Shown here: one piece after another, positions 9,389 through 16,901 of the stretch
Layout of the letters: each line of letters opens with the position of its first letter
Numbering within the stretch: the first letter of the stretch is position 1
Assembly (NCBI GenBank): GCA_007134525.1
Contig: SLKR01000071.1
Location: forward strand, 1 to 32,791
Reading direction: 5' to 3'
DNA: 32,791 bases
From: Bacteroidales bacterium
GTDB lineage: Bacteria; Bacteroidota; Bacteroidia; Bacteroidales; UBA7960
Program-made: the position numbers and the translations under genes
Notes under the pieces: model-generated
What the model was told of the DNA's origin: nothing
Database searches by the model: none
The model's input: only the letters and a program-made list of their open reading frames with translations

Positions 9389-9402
9389 CCTCCCTGTTTT
9401 TC
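9376..9402. terminator. Bidirectional intrinsic terminator between convergent DUF2147 and trpB2 genes
   Basis: AGGGAG (9380-9385) pairs perfectly with CTCCCT (9390-9395) around the loop TAAC, flanked by AAAAA on the left and GTTTTT on the right, so it works as a hairpin plus T tract on both strands. The TAA stop of the DUF2147 gene (9386-9388) is in the loop. The trpB2 stop (9401-9403 on the minus strand) lies in the T tract. Confidence 0.85.
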
Positions 9403-10765
9403 AGATTTCCGGCTGCAGTTTTTCAATAGCTTTGAGAGACTCTGACATGGCCTTTTTGTCAGGTGCCACATCCTTGAGCTTGCCATCCATAAAGTCGGAA
9501 TATGCCCCCATATCGAAATAACCGTGGCCACTTAGATTGAAGAGTATATTCCTGCCAACACCCTCTTCCCGGCATTTAATAGCCTCGTCAATAACCGATG
9601 CAATTGCGTGGGTCGCCTCCGGAGCAGGTATTATACCTTCGGATCTGATAAAGTCAAGGCCTGCTGCGAAGCAATGGGCCTGATCCTGGGCTACAGCCTC
9701 AATAAAACCGTCTTTAAGCAGCTGGCTCACAAGTGTACCTGCACCGTGATACCTGAGTCCGCCGGCATGAATAGCGCTTGGCACGAAGTCATGACCCAGT
9801 GTATACATTGGGAGTAGTGGGGTCATCCCTGCAGAATCTCCAAAATCATATAAAAAGGAACCCTGTGTCAGTTTCGGACACGATGATGGTTCAACAGCCA
9901 CAAAGCGTATTTTCTGACCCTGTGTAAAGTTCAGGTGCAGGAAGGGGAAGGCCAGACCCGCAAAGTTGCTTCCGCCTCCAAATGGCGCTATTACCACATC
10001 CGGCATATGGCCTGCCTGTTCCATCTGTTTTACAGCTTCCTGCCCAATTATTGTCTGGTGCAGTAATACATGGTTCAGTACGCTTCCGAGTGAATAGTGT
10101 GCGTCCGGATCGGAGGCCGCCCTCTCTATTGCCTCTGATATTGCAATTCCAAGACTTCCGCTTGAATCGGGGCTCTCCTTTAGTATCTTGCGCCCAAACT
10201 CAGTCCTGTCAGAAGGGGAGGGGTAAACCTGGGCGCCAAAAGTGTTCATCATGATCTTGCGGTAGGGTTTCTGATTATAGCTTACCCTTACCATATACAC
10301 TTCACATTCAAGACCGAAGAGCTGGCAACCGTAAGAGAGTGCCGATCCCCATTGTCCCGCTCCGGTTTCAGTGGCTATCCTTTTTACTCCGCTTGCTTTG
10401 TTGTAAAATGCCTGTGCAACAGCGGTGTTTGGTTTGTGGGAGCCTGCGGGGCTAACCCCCTCGTTCTTGAAATATATCCTGGCGGGAGTGTCAAGCAGCT
10501 TCTCAAGGCCTCGCGCACGATGAAGGGGGGTAGGCCTCCATTTTGCATATATTTCCCTTACCTCATTGGGTATCTCAATAAAACGCTCGGTCGAAACTTC
10601 CTGCTGTATTAATTCTTTGGGGAATAATGGCTCGAGAAGGTCAGGTGTAATTGGCTGACGTGTTCCCGGGTGCAGTGGTGGCAGAGGTTTGTTTGGCATA
10701 TCTGCCATAATATTGTAGAAAAAGCGTGGTATTTCGGATTCTGGTAACTGGTATTTGTATTCCAT
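9401..10765 (-). CDS. trpB2: Tryptophan synthase beta chain, TrpB2 type (PLP-dependent)
   Basis: A 454-residue PLP-dependent enzyme of the TrpB2 subfamily, which condenses indole with serine to give tryptophan. The N-terminal extension (about 1-75) before [15 protein letters not shown] is typical of TrpB2, which is longer than the roughly 400-residue TrpB1. The PLP lysine is Lys111 in [22 protein letters not shown] follows, and the PLP-phosphate loop is GGGSNFAG (about 250). No trpA or other trp gene is adjacent, which fits TrpB2 proteins; these are thought to work without TrpA, for example in indole salvage. Start ATG at 10763-10765. A structured, GC-rich spacer lies upstream, and the gene ends in a terminator shared with the DUF2147 gene. 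Confidence 0.93.
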   Translation of the reverse strand: MEYKYQLPESEIPRFFYNIMADMPNKPLPPLHPGTRQPITPDLLEPLFPKELIQQEVSTERFIEIPNEVREIYAKWRPTPLHRARGLEKLLDTPARIYFKNEGVSPAGSHKPNTAVAQAFYNKASGVKRIATETGAGQWGSALSYGCQLFGLECEVYMVRVSYNQKPYRKIMMNTFGAQVYPSPSDRTEFGRKILKESPDSSGSLGIAISEAIERAASDPDAHYSLGSVLNHVLLHQTIIGQEAVKQMEQAGHMPDVVIAPFGGGSNFAGLAFPFLHLNFTQGQKIRFVAVEPSSCPKLTQGSFLYDFGDSAGMTPLLPMYTLGHDFVPSAIHAGGLRYHGAGTLVSQLLKDGFIEAVAQDQAHCFAAGLDFIRSEGIIPAPEATHAIASVIDEAIKCREEGVGRNILFNLSGHGYFDMGAYSDFMDGKLKDVAPDKKAMSESLKAIEKLQPEI

Positions 10766-10853
10766 GATGAATATGTATTAGAGATAAATATTGGGTTATA
10801 TAATCAGCACAATAATGCCTTGATTACAGTTAAAAAAAATCATTTTGACTGCA

Positions 10854-10960
10854 ACAGAGCGGAACGCTCCCAGGGGGTTATATCAGTATCAGGCGGCCCG
10901 GGCGGCCCGCCACCAAGCCCATATCCAGCTTATTGACAGGTTTGTGCTCTGATATAACAT
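10854..10960 (-). other. Structured GC-rich intergenic element upstream of trpB2
   Basis: The 280-base spacer between metF and trpB2 is AT-rich except here. GTTATATCAG (10877-10886) and CTGATATAAC (10949-10958) form a perfect 10-bp inverted repeat around 62 bases. The enclosed part contains the 9-base tandem GGCGGCCCG twice (10892-10909) and TATCAG twice (10881-10892). Next to it, GAGCG/CGCTC forms a 5-bp stem with loop GAA. No T tract follows on either strand, so it does not look like an intrinsic terminator. It could be a leader element of trpB2 or a small RNA. It matches no riboswitch I recognise. Confidence 0.4.
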
Positions 10961-11045
10961 TTGGTTTTTCATAATCCGGGTGTAAAATTAAATATATTTT
11001 TTAAAAGGAGTAATTTTTTTCGCTATTTCTGTTTTCAATAACGAA

Positions 11046-11999
11046 TCAGTAAACCTCACTGGCTATCTTGAAAATATTTGCCGATCTGCCCATTGTATAG
11101 AAATGGATGCTCGGAACACCTGCTTCCTTCAGTTCCTTTGCCTGCATTATTGCCCACTCCACTCCTGCCTCGGAAGCTTCATTGTTGTTGCGGCACTTAT
11201 CAATCTCTGAGGAGAGTTCTACCGGTATATCTATGTAAAAACTCCTGGGAAGCAGATTGATGTGCGATTTCATGCTTATAGGTTTTATACCCGGGATAAT
11301 GGGTACATCAATACCCTCATTCCTGCACTTTTCGACGAAACTGAAATAATGCCTGTTGTCATAAAACATCTGTGTTACTATGTATTCACCTCCACTGGCA
11401 ATCTTGTTCTTAAGGATCTTTATATCGGTATCGAAATTTGGTGATTCGGGATGCTTTTCCGGATAACCGGCTATTCCTATTGAGAATTTTGTCGGCGTAG
11501 GATCTGCAAGATCCTCGTCTAGATATCTTCCCTGGTTGAGGTTGTTCACCTGTTCAATCAATTCACTTGCATACCTGTGGCCCCCCTCGGCAGGGATGAA
11601 TGTCTTCAGGGTCTTGTCGGGGTCTCCCCTTAAAACCAGTATGTTGTGTATCCCTAAAAAGTTAAGGTCGATCAGGGCATCTTCAGTTTCCTGACGGTTA
11701 AAGCCTGAACAGATGATGTGGGGTACTACTTCCACATTGTATTTATGCATTATGGCTGCAGATATACCCACCGTGCCCGGGCGTTTTCGTATGGTTCTCT
11801 CCTCAAGAAAGCCATCGGGGCGCTTTTTGTAAACCACCTCCTCCCTGTGATATGTAACATTTATATATGATGGGTCAAACTCCATAAGAGGATTGACCGC
11901 ATCATATATTTCCCGGATATTCTTTCCCTTCAGGGGCGGAAGAAGCTCAAAAGAGAAAAGGGTTTTTTTTGTTTGCCTTAACAGTTCAGCAACTATCAT
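11046..11999 (-). CDS. metF: 5,10-methylenetetrahydrofolate reductase
   Basis: MetF reduces 5,10-methylene-THF to 5-methyl-THF, the methyl donor for MetH encoded just upstream. The protein is 317 residues when started at ATG 11997-11999 (E. coli MetF is 296). It begins MIVAELLRQTKK and reaches the family segment FSFELLPPLKG, whose Glu is the expected catalytic acid. Later family segments are YINVTYH, GISAAIMHKY, NILVLRGDPDK, FSIGIAGYPEKHPES, YIVTQMFYDN and IIPGIKPI. The frame is open 49 codons further upstream, but that part only overlaps the end of metH and has no family similarity. The chosen ATG overlaps the metH TGA as ATGA, a translational coupling arrangement. It is therefore expected to share the SAM-I riboswitch control of metH. 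Confidence 0.96.
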   Translation of the reverse strand: MIVAELLRQTKKTLFSFELLPPLKGKNIREIYDAVNPLMEFDPSYINVTYHREEVVYKKRPDGFLEERTIRKRPGTVGISAAIMHKYNVEVVPHIICSGFNRQETEDALIDLNFLGIHNILVLRGDPDKTLKTFIPAEGGHRYASELIEQVNNLNQGRYLDEDLADPTPTKFSIGIAGYPEKHPESPNFDTDIKILKNKIASGGEYIVTQMFYDNRHYFSFVEKCRNEGIDVPIIPGIKPISMKSHINLLPRSFYIDIPVELSSEIDKCRNNNEASEAGVEWAIMQAKELKEAGVPSIHFYTMGRSANIFKIASEVY

Positions 12000-14900
12000 C
12001 TTTTTCGGTTTAATGTGTACGACAGTAATTTTTTTATCTCTGCAACTTCCATATTCTTGGATGCTGCATATTTTACAAGCTGTTCCCGGCCAATATCCCC
12101 GATGCTGAAATACCTCGACCCGGGATGGGCAAAATAATAACCGCACACCGAGGCGGCTGGTATCATTGCATGATTTTCGGTAAGCTGCATTCCTGTCCTT
12201 TCCCTGGCTTCCAGCAGGTTAAAAATTGTCTGTTTTTCAGAATGGTCGGGACAGGCCGGGTAACCGGGTGCAGGACGTATTCCCCTGTCGCCAGGGTCAT
12301 ATGCCCAGAATTTTTTTCTTACTTCCACGTGGAGGTATTCTGCAAATGCTTCTGCAAGCCTGTCGGCGATGGTTCTGAGCAATATCGCCGAGTAATCATC
12401 ATTATTGCTTAACCACTCTTTTTCTGCATCCCCGGCACCAAAACCTGCACTGAGAGCGAACAGGCCGATATGATCAGTGACCCCGAAACTACCGGGTGCT
12501 ATAAAGTCTGACAGACAAAGGTTATTTTCTCCTTCGGGCTTGTTGCTGCAGTCTCTCAAAAAGTGGATTTTCTCGTGGCTGCCATCAGGCAATTTAACGA
12601 TTACATCCTCATTTTCTGAGTTTGCCCTGAAAAACCCAAACACACCCTTTGGTTCCAGCAATTCGCTGCTTTCTATTATTCTGAGCAGTTCAAGGGCATC
12701 CTCCCTGAGCGTGGTTGCCTCCCCGTCAGCAGCCTTTACCTTCCATTGCCTGAAAAATGCATTCCAGTCGATGTATTCTCTTAGTGTTCGTATATCTGGC
12801 CTGATTTCCCTTATCCCCGTAAAGGAAGGTTCCTTAAGCCGTGCGCTGTGTTCTTCCCATATGAAACGTCTTTTTCGTGCATCTTCTAATGCCAGGGGTT
12901 TTGTACTCCTTCTTTTTTCTCTGTAGTCTTTGCGTATGGCTTTGTAAAGTGATTTATACTCCGATTGTATCCTCTTTCTGCCATCGCCCCTGATAAGCTC
13001 TGCAGAAATTTGCACTGCCTTAGAGGCGTCTTTTACATGTATCACAGGCCCGGAATATAGGGGGTCTATTTTAAGGGCAGTGTGGACTTTGCTTGTTGTG
13101 GCACCGCCTATCAGAAGGGGTACCTTCAGGCCCTGTTTTTCCATTTCTGCCGCAACCCCTGCCATTTCTTCCAGAGAAGGTGTTATAAGGCCGCTGAGTC
13201 CAACTATGTCTGCCTTCTGCCTGACAGCCTCGCTTACTATCCTTTCGCGGCTTACCATGATGCCCAGGTCAATTATTCTGAAACTGTTGCATGAAAGTAC
13301 CAGCGAGGCAATATTCTTGCCTATGTCGTGAATATCTCCCTTGACCGTTGCAAGCAGCACAGTACCCGAGTCAGAAACCCTGCCGGCAGCTGTTTTCTGG
13401 CTCTCTAAAAGGGGCTGCAATATGGAAACAGCTTTTTTCATTACCCTGGCCGACTTTATCACCTGGGGCAGGAACATCTTCCCCTGGCTGAAAAGCCCAC
13501 CTACCCTGTTTATGCCCCGCATCAGAGGTCCTTCAATTATGTCAATTGCAACGGGGGTTTCCTTAAGGGTCTCTTTAATGTCTTCTTCAAGATGATCGGC
13601 AATGCCCCTGACCAGGGCCTCCTCGAGCCTTTCAGGTGCTGGCAGGATATTTTGCTTTTCTATGTCTCCCCCGTCCGGAGTTTGTTTAATTCCTTCAATG
13701 CGAGCAAACGCCATGAGTCTTTCTGTGGCATCCTTCCTCTTGTCAAGGATCAGATCTTCACACCTTTTTCGAAATTCCTCTTCTATGTCATCGTAAACCG
13801 GCAGGGTGCCTGCGTTAACTATTCCCATGTCAAGCCCTGCATTTACTGCATGATAAAGGAATACCGAATGCAAAGCCTCCCTGATGCGATTGTTTCCCCT
13901 GAAGGCAAAGGAGAGGTTGCTTATTCCGCCACTGGTTTTTGCATGTGGAAGGTTCTTCTTTATCCATTTTACAGCCTCGATAAATCCCGCAGCGAAACCC
14001 GAATGATCTTCTATACCGGTACCTATTGCAAGGATATTGCAGTCAAATACTATGTCCTGCGGAGGGAGTCCGGCTTTTTCGGTAAGCAGAACATAAGCCC
14101 TTTCACATATTCTGATCCTGCTCCCATAGTCAGTAGCCTGCCCCTTCTCATCAAACGCCATAACCACAACGGCTGCACCGGATTTTTTAATAAGCCTTGC
14201 CTTGCAGAGAAATTCATCCTCACCTTCCTTCAGGCTTATTGAGTTTACCACCGGCTTGCCCTGTATATTCTTTAAGGCTGTTTCAATAACATCCCACCTT
14301 GAGGAGTCGGGCATGAAGGGTACCCTGGCAATATCCGGTTCGGCCCCTAAAAGCCTTGTGAAGTTCTCCATTTCTGCAACCGGATCCAGCAGTCCATCAT
14401 CAAGGTTTATATCTATTATCTGGGCTCCGTTCTCCACCTGCTGCCTGGCAACGGAAATGGCTGCATCATAGTCTTTTTCCCTTATAAGGCGCGCAAAACG
14501 TGCAGAACCAGCTACATTAGTCCTTTCTCCAATGTTTATGAAGTTGCTCTCTCTGCTAACGGACAAGGTGTCCAGTCCGCTAAGCCTCGTTAGCCTGTCA
14601 GCCTTTGGTGGCTTTCTGGGTGTTACCCCATTTACCAGGCCGCAGATCAGCCTGGTGTGTTCAGGTGTAGTTCCGCAGCATCCGCCTATTATGTTAGCTG
14701 TTCTTTCATGTATATATTCTTTAATAACCCCTGCCATCTGCTCCGGGGTTTCATCATAACCCCCTTCCTCATTGGGGAGGCCTGCATTTGGGTGCACTGA
14801 AACAAAACAGGGGGTTTTTTCTGATAGCTGTGAAAGGAATGGTTTTATTTCACTGGCCCCCAATGCGCAGTTGATGCCAACTGACAGAAATGGAAAGTGT

Positions 14901-15592
14901 CCGACAGAGACCAGGAAGGCATCAAGGGTCTGCCCGGAGAGCGTCCGGCCGGATGAGTCATTGATGCTGACCGAGATCATAACCGGCACCTCTCTTCCAT
15001 TTCTTTCAAACACATTACTTATTGCAAACAGACAGGCTTTGGCATTCAGGGTGTCAAACACTGTTTCTATAAGCAGCAGGTCGCATCCCCCGTCCAGAAG
15101 GGCTTCTGCCTGAACTGAGTATGCATTCGCAAGATCATCGAAGTTCACCTGCCGCCCTGACGGCTTATCAACTTGTGAAGGCACTGACAGGGATTTGCTG
15201 CCCGGCCCCATGCTGCCTGCCACAAATCGCAACTTGCCGTAGGATGAATATTCATCGGCACACTTTTTGGCGATCATTGCGCCTCTTTTATTTATTTCAT
15301 ATGCGTGGTCAGAAAGCCCATAGCTGGCGAGAGACAGGGGGGCGGAACTGAAAGTGTTGGTCTCTATTATATCGGCACCTGCCGCCAGGTAACTCCTGTG
15401 TATTTCTGCTATTAAACCTTCCCTGGTCAGATTAAGCACATCATTACAGCCCTTCAGTGGGGTGTCGTGCCTTTTGAATAATTCTCCCCTGAAATCATTC
15501 TCCCCGAGTCCGTGTTGCTGAAGCATGGTACCCATGGCCCCGTCAAGGACCATGATACGATTCTCAAGTATGTCAGAGATTTTGTTTTTCAT
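11996..15592 (-). CDS. metH: Cobalamin-dependent methionine synthase
   Basis: Full-length B12-dependent methionine synthase, 1198 residues (E. coli 1227), transferring the methyl group of methyl-THF to homocysteine. Domains in order: homocysteine domain (about 1-325) with zinc ligands Cys242, Cys305 and Cys306 (E. coli 247, 310, 311); pterin domain from INIGERTNV (352-360); cobalamin cap and Rossmann domain with DIHDIGKN (753-760, axial His755); C-terminal activation domain (about 880-1198) with the SAM-binding region around DRGIRPAPGYPACPDH. The activation domain means reactivation by SAM plus a reductant. The frame is open to 15730, but ATG 15590-15592 (MKNKISDILENR) fits the family start. 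The 46-codon extension has no similarity and lies in the riboswitch leader. Co-transcribed with metF. Confidence 0.97.
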   Translation of the reverse strand: MKNKISDILENRIMVLDGAMGTMLQQHGLGENDFRGELFKRHDTPLKGCNDVLNLTREGLIAEIHRSYLAAGADIIETNTFSSAPLSLASYGLSDHAYEINKRGAMIAKKCADEYSSYGKLRFVAGSMGPGSKSLSVPSQVDKPSGRQVNFDDLANAYSVQAEALLDGGCDLLLIETVFDTLNAKACLFAISNVFERNGREVPVMISVSINDSSGRTLSGQTLDAFLVSVGHFPFLSVGINCALGASEIKPFLSQLSEKTPCFVSVHPNAGLPNEEGGYDETPEQMAGVIKEYIHERTANIIGGCCGTTPEHTRLICGLVNGVTPRKPPKADRLTRLSGLDTLSVSRESNFINIGERTNVAGSARFARLIREKDYDAAISVARQQVENGAQIIDINLDDGLLDPVAEMENFTRLLGAEPDIARVPFMPDSSRWDVIETALKNIQGKPVVNSISLKEGEDEFLCKARLIKKSGAAVVVMAFDEKGQATDYGSRIRICERAYVLLTEKAGLPPQDIVFDCNILAIGTGIEDHSGFAAGFIEAVKWIKKNLPHAKTSGGISNLSFAFRGNNRIREALHSVFLYHAVNAGLDMGIVNAGTLPVYDDIEEEFRKRCEDLILDKRKDATERLMAFARIEGIKQTPDGGDIEKQNILPAPERLEEALVRGIADHLEEDIKETLKETPVAIDIIEGPLMRGINRVGGLFSQGKMFLPQVIKSARVMKKAVSILQPLLESQKTAAGRVSDSGTVLLATVKGDIHDIGKNIASLVLSCNSFRIIDLGIMVSRERIVSEAVRQKADIVGLSGLITPSLEEMAGVAAEMEKQGLKVPLLIGGATTSKVHTALKIDPLYSGPVIHVKDASKAVQISAELIRGDGRKRIQSEYKSLYKAIRKDYREKRRSTKPLALEDARKRRFIWEEHSARLKEPSFTGIREIRPDIRTLREYIDWNAFFRQWKVKAADGEATTLREDALELLRIIESSELLEPKGVFGFFRANSENEDVIVKLPDGSHEKIHFLRDCSNKPEGENNLCLSDFIAPGSFGVTDHIGLFALSAGFGAGDAEKEWLSNNDDYSAILLRTIADRLAEAFAEYLHVEVRKKFWAYDPGDRGIRPAPGYPACPDHSEKQTIFNLLEARERTGMQLTENHAMIPAASVCGYYFAHPGSRYFSIGDIGREQLVKYAASKNMEVAEIKKLLSYTLNRKR

Positions 15593-15789
15593 CTCTTGAT
15601 TTTTTGTCAATGAAACACCGTGCCCGCATAAAGGAGGTCCGGTACCATGATTACATTGTCTGCTGCCATGAAAACATTGGATGGTCCGGGCCGGACTTAT
15701 CTGCGCAATGCCGGCCTGGGCATCCGCCATAGGCTGGGGAAAAACGCTGATGAAAAACCGGGTTGTTTTGCAAACATTTGATCAGGTCT
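15593..15789 (-). promoter_or_regulatory. metH leader (expression platform) between SAM aptamer and start codon
   Basis: About 200 transcribed bases separate the riboswitch aptamer from the metH ATG. On the minus strand the stretch has a GC-rich block in which GGCCGG (15711-15716) can pair with CCGGCC (15689-15694), while GTCCG/CGGAC (15684-15696) forms a competing local hairpin. A further CCGGAC copy precedes CCTCCTTT (15630-15637). No hairpin plus T tract was seen, so transcription termination is not evident; control may act on translation or by an unrecognised structure. Confidence 0.4.
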
Positions 15790-15896
15790 TGATTATAATT
15801 CCGTTTGTTCCGGCAGGTGTTGGCACCTTTTCAGTATGGCTGAAGGTTGCCAGAGGTTCACAGAGCCTGTTCTCTCCCCTCCTTCTTTATAATTCA
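15790..15896 (-). ncRNA. SAM-I (S-box) riboswitch aptamer upstream of metH-metF
   Basis: On the minus strand this has the S-box layout. Closing helix P1 is ATTATAA/TTATAAT. P2 is GAAGG/CCTTC, enclosing a GAGGGGAGAG segment and the conserved GGCTCTGTGAACC. Then come the invariant GGCAACC, a short P3 (CAG/CTG), the conserved AAGGTGCCAACACCTGC, and P4 (CCG/CGG). These match the SAM-I hallmarks GGCAACC and GGTGCCAAnnCC in the right order and spacing. It lies about 25 bases after a good promoter and 200 bases before metH. It should bind S-adenosylmethionine and lower metH-metF expression when SAM is plentiful. Confidence 0.88.
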
Positions 15897-15925
15897 AACG
15901 ACCCTCCTGAGGCGGTTTGAAGCGG

Positions 15926-15958
15926 CAAATATAATTACAATTAATTTTCCTGCAAAAT
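15926..15958 (-). promoter_or_regulatory. Bacteroidota-type promoter of the metH-metF operon
   Basis: On the minus strand the -7 box is TATATTTG (15926-15933), fitting TAnnTTTG. A TTTTG -33 element follows 19 bases further upstream (TTG at 15953-15955), which is the preferred spacing. The predicted transcript start near 15920 puts the SAM-I aptamer at the very 5' end of the mRNA. Confidence 0.75.
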
Positions 15959-15960
15959 TT

Positions 15961-16150
15961 ATTGTTAATAAGGACCCGTATTCGTTGCAGGAATGCACGA
16001 TAATGCCATTAACGAAGCAGTAGGGCTGAAGGGCGGCAGATTCGGATATATGCTCTTTTGCAATGAGGATAAGCAGCACTTCACTTTGAATACCTGGTCA
16101 AAGTAGGAAATGAATGAATTCAGTGTTAAAAAACAACGGGCCTCCGGGGC
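15961..16150 (+). pseudogene. Degenerate GAF-domain fragment of a sensor kinase-type protein
   Basis: The plus strand encodes a short, broken stretch with strong GAF-domain character. From 15993 it reads DNAINEAVGLKGGRFGYM, then LFCNEDKQHFTLNTWSK, then TAG (16104-16106), and continues in the same frame as EMNEFSV. This parallels the GAF block in which WSK is followed by (E)VMKECSV in many Bacteroidota and Deltaproteobacteria sensor proteins. Just upstream, in another frame, NKDPYSLQE looks like the preceding linker, which implies a frameshift near 15990. No start signal, promoter or remaining kinase part is present. I read it as a gene remnant with at least one nonsense change and one frameshift. 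It has no intact neighbour of the same type except the kinase at the left end of the window. Confidence 0.62.
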
Positions 16151-16195
16151 GAAACGGTAAACGATTACCTGAATTCCAATCCAAATGGAAAGGCC

Positions 16196-16612
16196 TTACC
16201 GTTGCAGGTAGCCATCAACAGTGTTTTTGACTAACTCCCTGAAACGGTCGGGCGTTCTGGACGACATTAATGCAGGCCTTGTGAGGTTGGTAACATCATC
16301 TTCTGATGAAATAACAAAAGCTATACTGTTTACACCCAGGCGTTTAGCTGTTTCGGCTCCTTCTGCTTCCTGAAGGTTCAGGGAAATATATTCTACGAGT
16401 CCCGCCTCAATTTCATCCCTGTACAGATCCTCAAAAACTGCCTTTGAGTTTTTTTCAAGGTTGGTGCATGAAACACACCTTCTTGTGTTATGGAAATAGT
16501 AAGCTTTTACAGAAGGTTCCCCTTTTTCTTTATCCTGTTCGGATGCAATTAGGTTTGCTGCTGTTGTCAGGCCAAGAGTGATTAATACAAATAATCCTGT
16601 CAATGTTTTCAT
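16196..16612 (-). CDS. ArsF-family/thioredoxin-fold exported protein
   Basis: A 138-residue protein with an N-terminal signal peptide (about 1-24) and a thioredoxin-like domain. The segment VKAYYFHNTRRCVSCTNLE holds a CxxC pair (Cys46, Cys49). This family is commonly annotated as nitrophenyl compound nitroreductase subunit ArsF, after arsEFG of Shewanella. The signal peptide places it outside the cytoplasm, so its CxxC could be kept reduced by the CcdA/ArsG-like protein of the same operon. Last gene of the four-gene unit, 10 bases after the small thioredoxin gene. Function in arsenic metabolism is inferred from operon type only; a general periplasmic thiol role is equally possible. Confidence 0.8.
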   Translation of the reverse strand: MKTLTGLFVLITLGLTTAANLIASEQDKEKGEPSVKAYYFHNTRRCVSCTNLEKNSKAVFEDLYRDEIEAGLVEYISLNLQEAEGAETAKRLGVNSIAFVISSEDDVTNLTRPALMSSRTPDRFRELVKNTVDGYLQR

Positions 16613-16622
16613 AAGCTTAATT

Positions 16623-16856
16623 TTACCGGGTTAATAGTTTAATGATCTCATCCTTTGACGGTACCCTGCCTTTGATAGCGATATTGCCGTCAATTACCAC
16701 TGCAGGGGTTGCCAATATGTTATACTTCATTATTTCGGCAATGTCTTCAACTTTCGTTATTGAAGCATCTGATCCGGATTGTTCAACAGCTTCCCGGACT
16801 GCAGCTTCGGTTTGTCTGCATTTCCTGCAGCCTGTCCCCAATATCTTTATATCCAT
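16623..16856 (-). CDS. Small thioredoxin/glutaredoxin-like redox protein
   Basis: A 77-residue single-domain protein of the small archaeal-type thioredoxin family (redox-active disulfide protein). It begins MDIKILGTGCRKCRQTE with the CxxC at Cys10 and Cys13, and has the cis-proline segment ILATPAVVIDG and a C-terminal GRVPSKDEIIKLL. There is no signal peptide, so it acts in the cytoplasm. Members are often encoded beside DUF318/ArsP-type permeases, as here. It probably supplies or relays thiol electrons for the neighbouring membrane proteins. Confidence 0.92.
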   Translation of the reverse strand: MDIKILGTGCRKCRQTEAAVREAVEQSGSDASITKVEDIAEIMKYNILATPAVVIDGNIAIKGRVPSKDEIIKLLTR

Positions 16857-16901
16857 GGGTCTTTTGTTTTATGAGTGTTAATATTTTAATTTTATTCTCC
16901 T

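Noticed and set aside
10892-10909. Two tandem GGCGGCCCG units as a repeat array
   Set aside because: Only two copies with no spacers; too short for a repeat array or CRISPR, and recorded only as part of the structured spacer.
12000-12146. 49-codon N-terminal extension of metF
   Set aside because: It overlaps the metH 3' end in another frame, has no family similarity, and the downstream ATG makes a standard ATGA overlap with metH.
15593-15730. 46-codon N-terminal extension of metH
   Set aside because: It lies in the riboswitch leader, is not similar to MetH, and the ATG at 15592 gives a normal N-terminus and zinc-ligand numbering close to E. coli MetH.
15647-15781. 44-codon plus-strand ORF with AAGGAGG ten bases before its ATG, antisense to the metH leader
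   Set aside because: The Shine-Dalgarno match is attractive, but the peptide has no recognisable features and Bacteroidota rarely depend on such sites. The sequence is better explained as part of the metH leader structure.
15790-15896. Cobalamin riboswitch in front of the B12-dependent metH
   Set aside because: The B12-box and its flanking helices are absent, while the S-box cores GGCAACC and GGTGCCAA are present, so SAM-I fits better.
15894-16079. 61-codon minus-strand ORF upstream of the SAM riboswitch
   Set aside because: It runs through the metH promoter and into the aptamer, and is antisense to the GAF remnant, so it is an unlikely gene.
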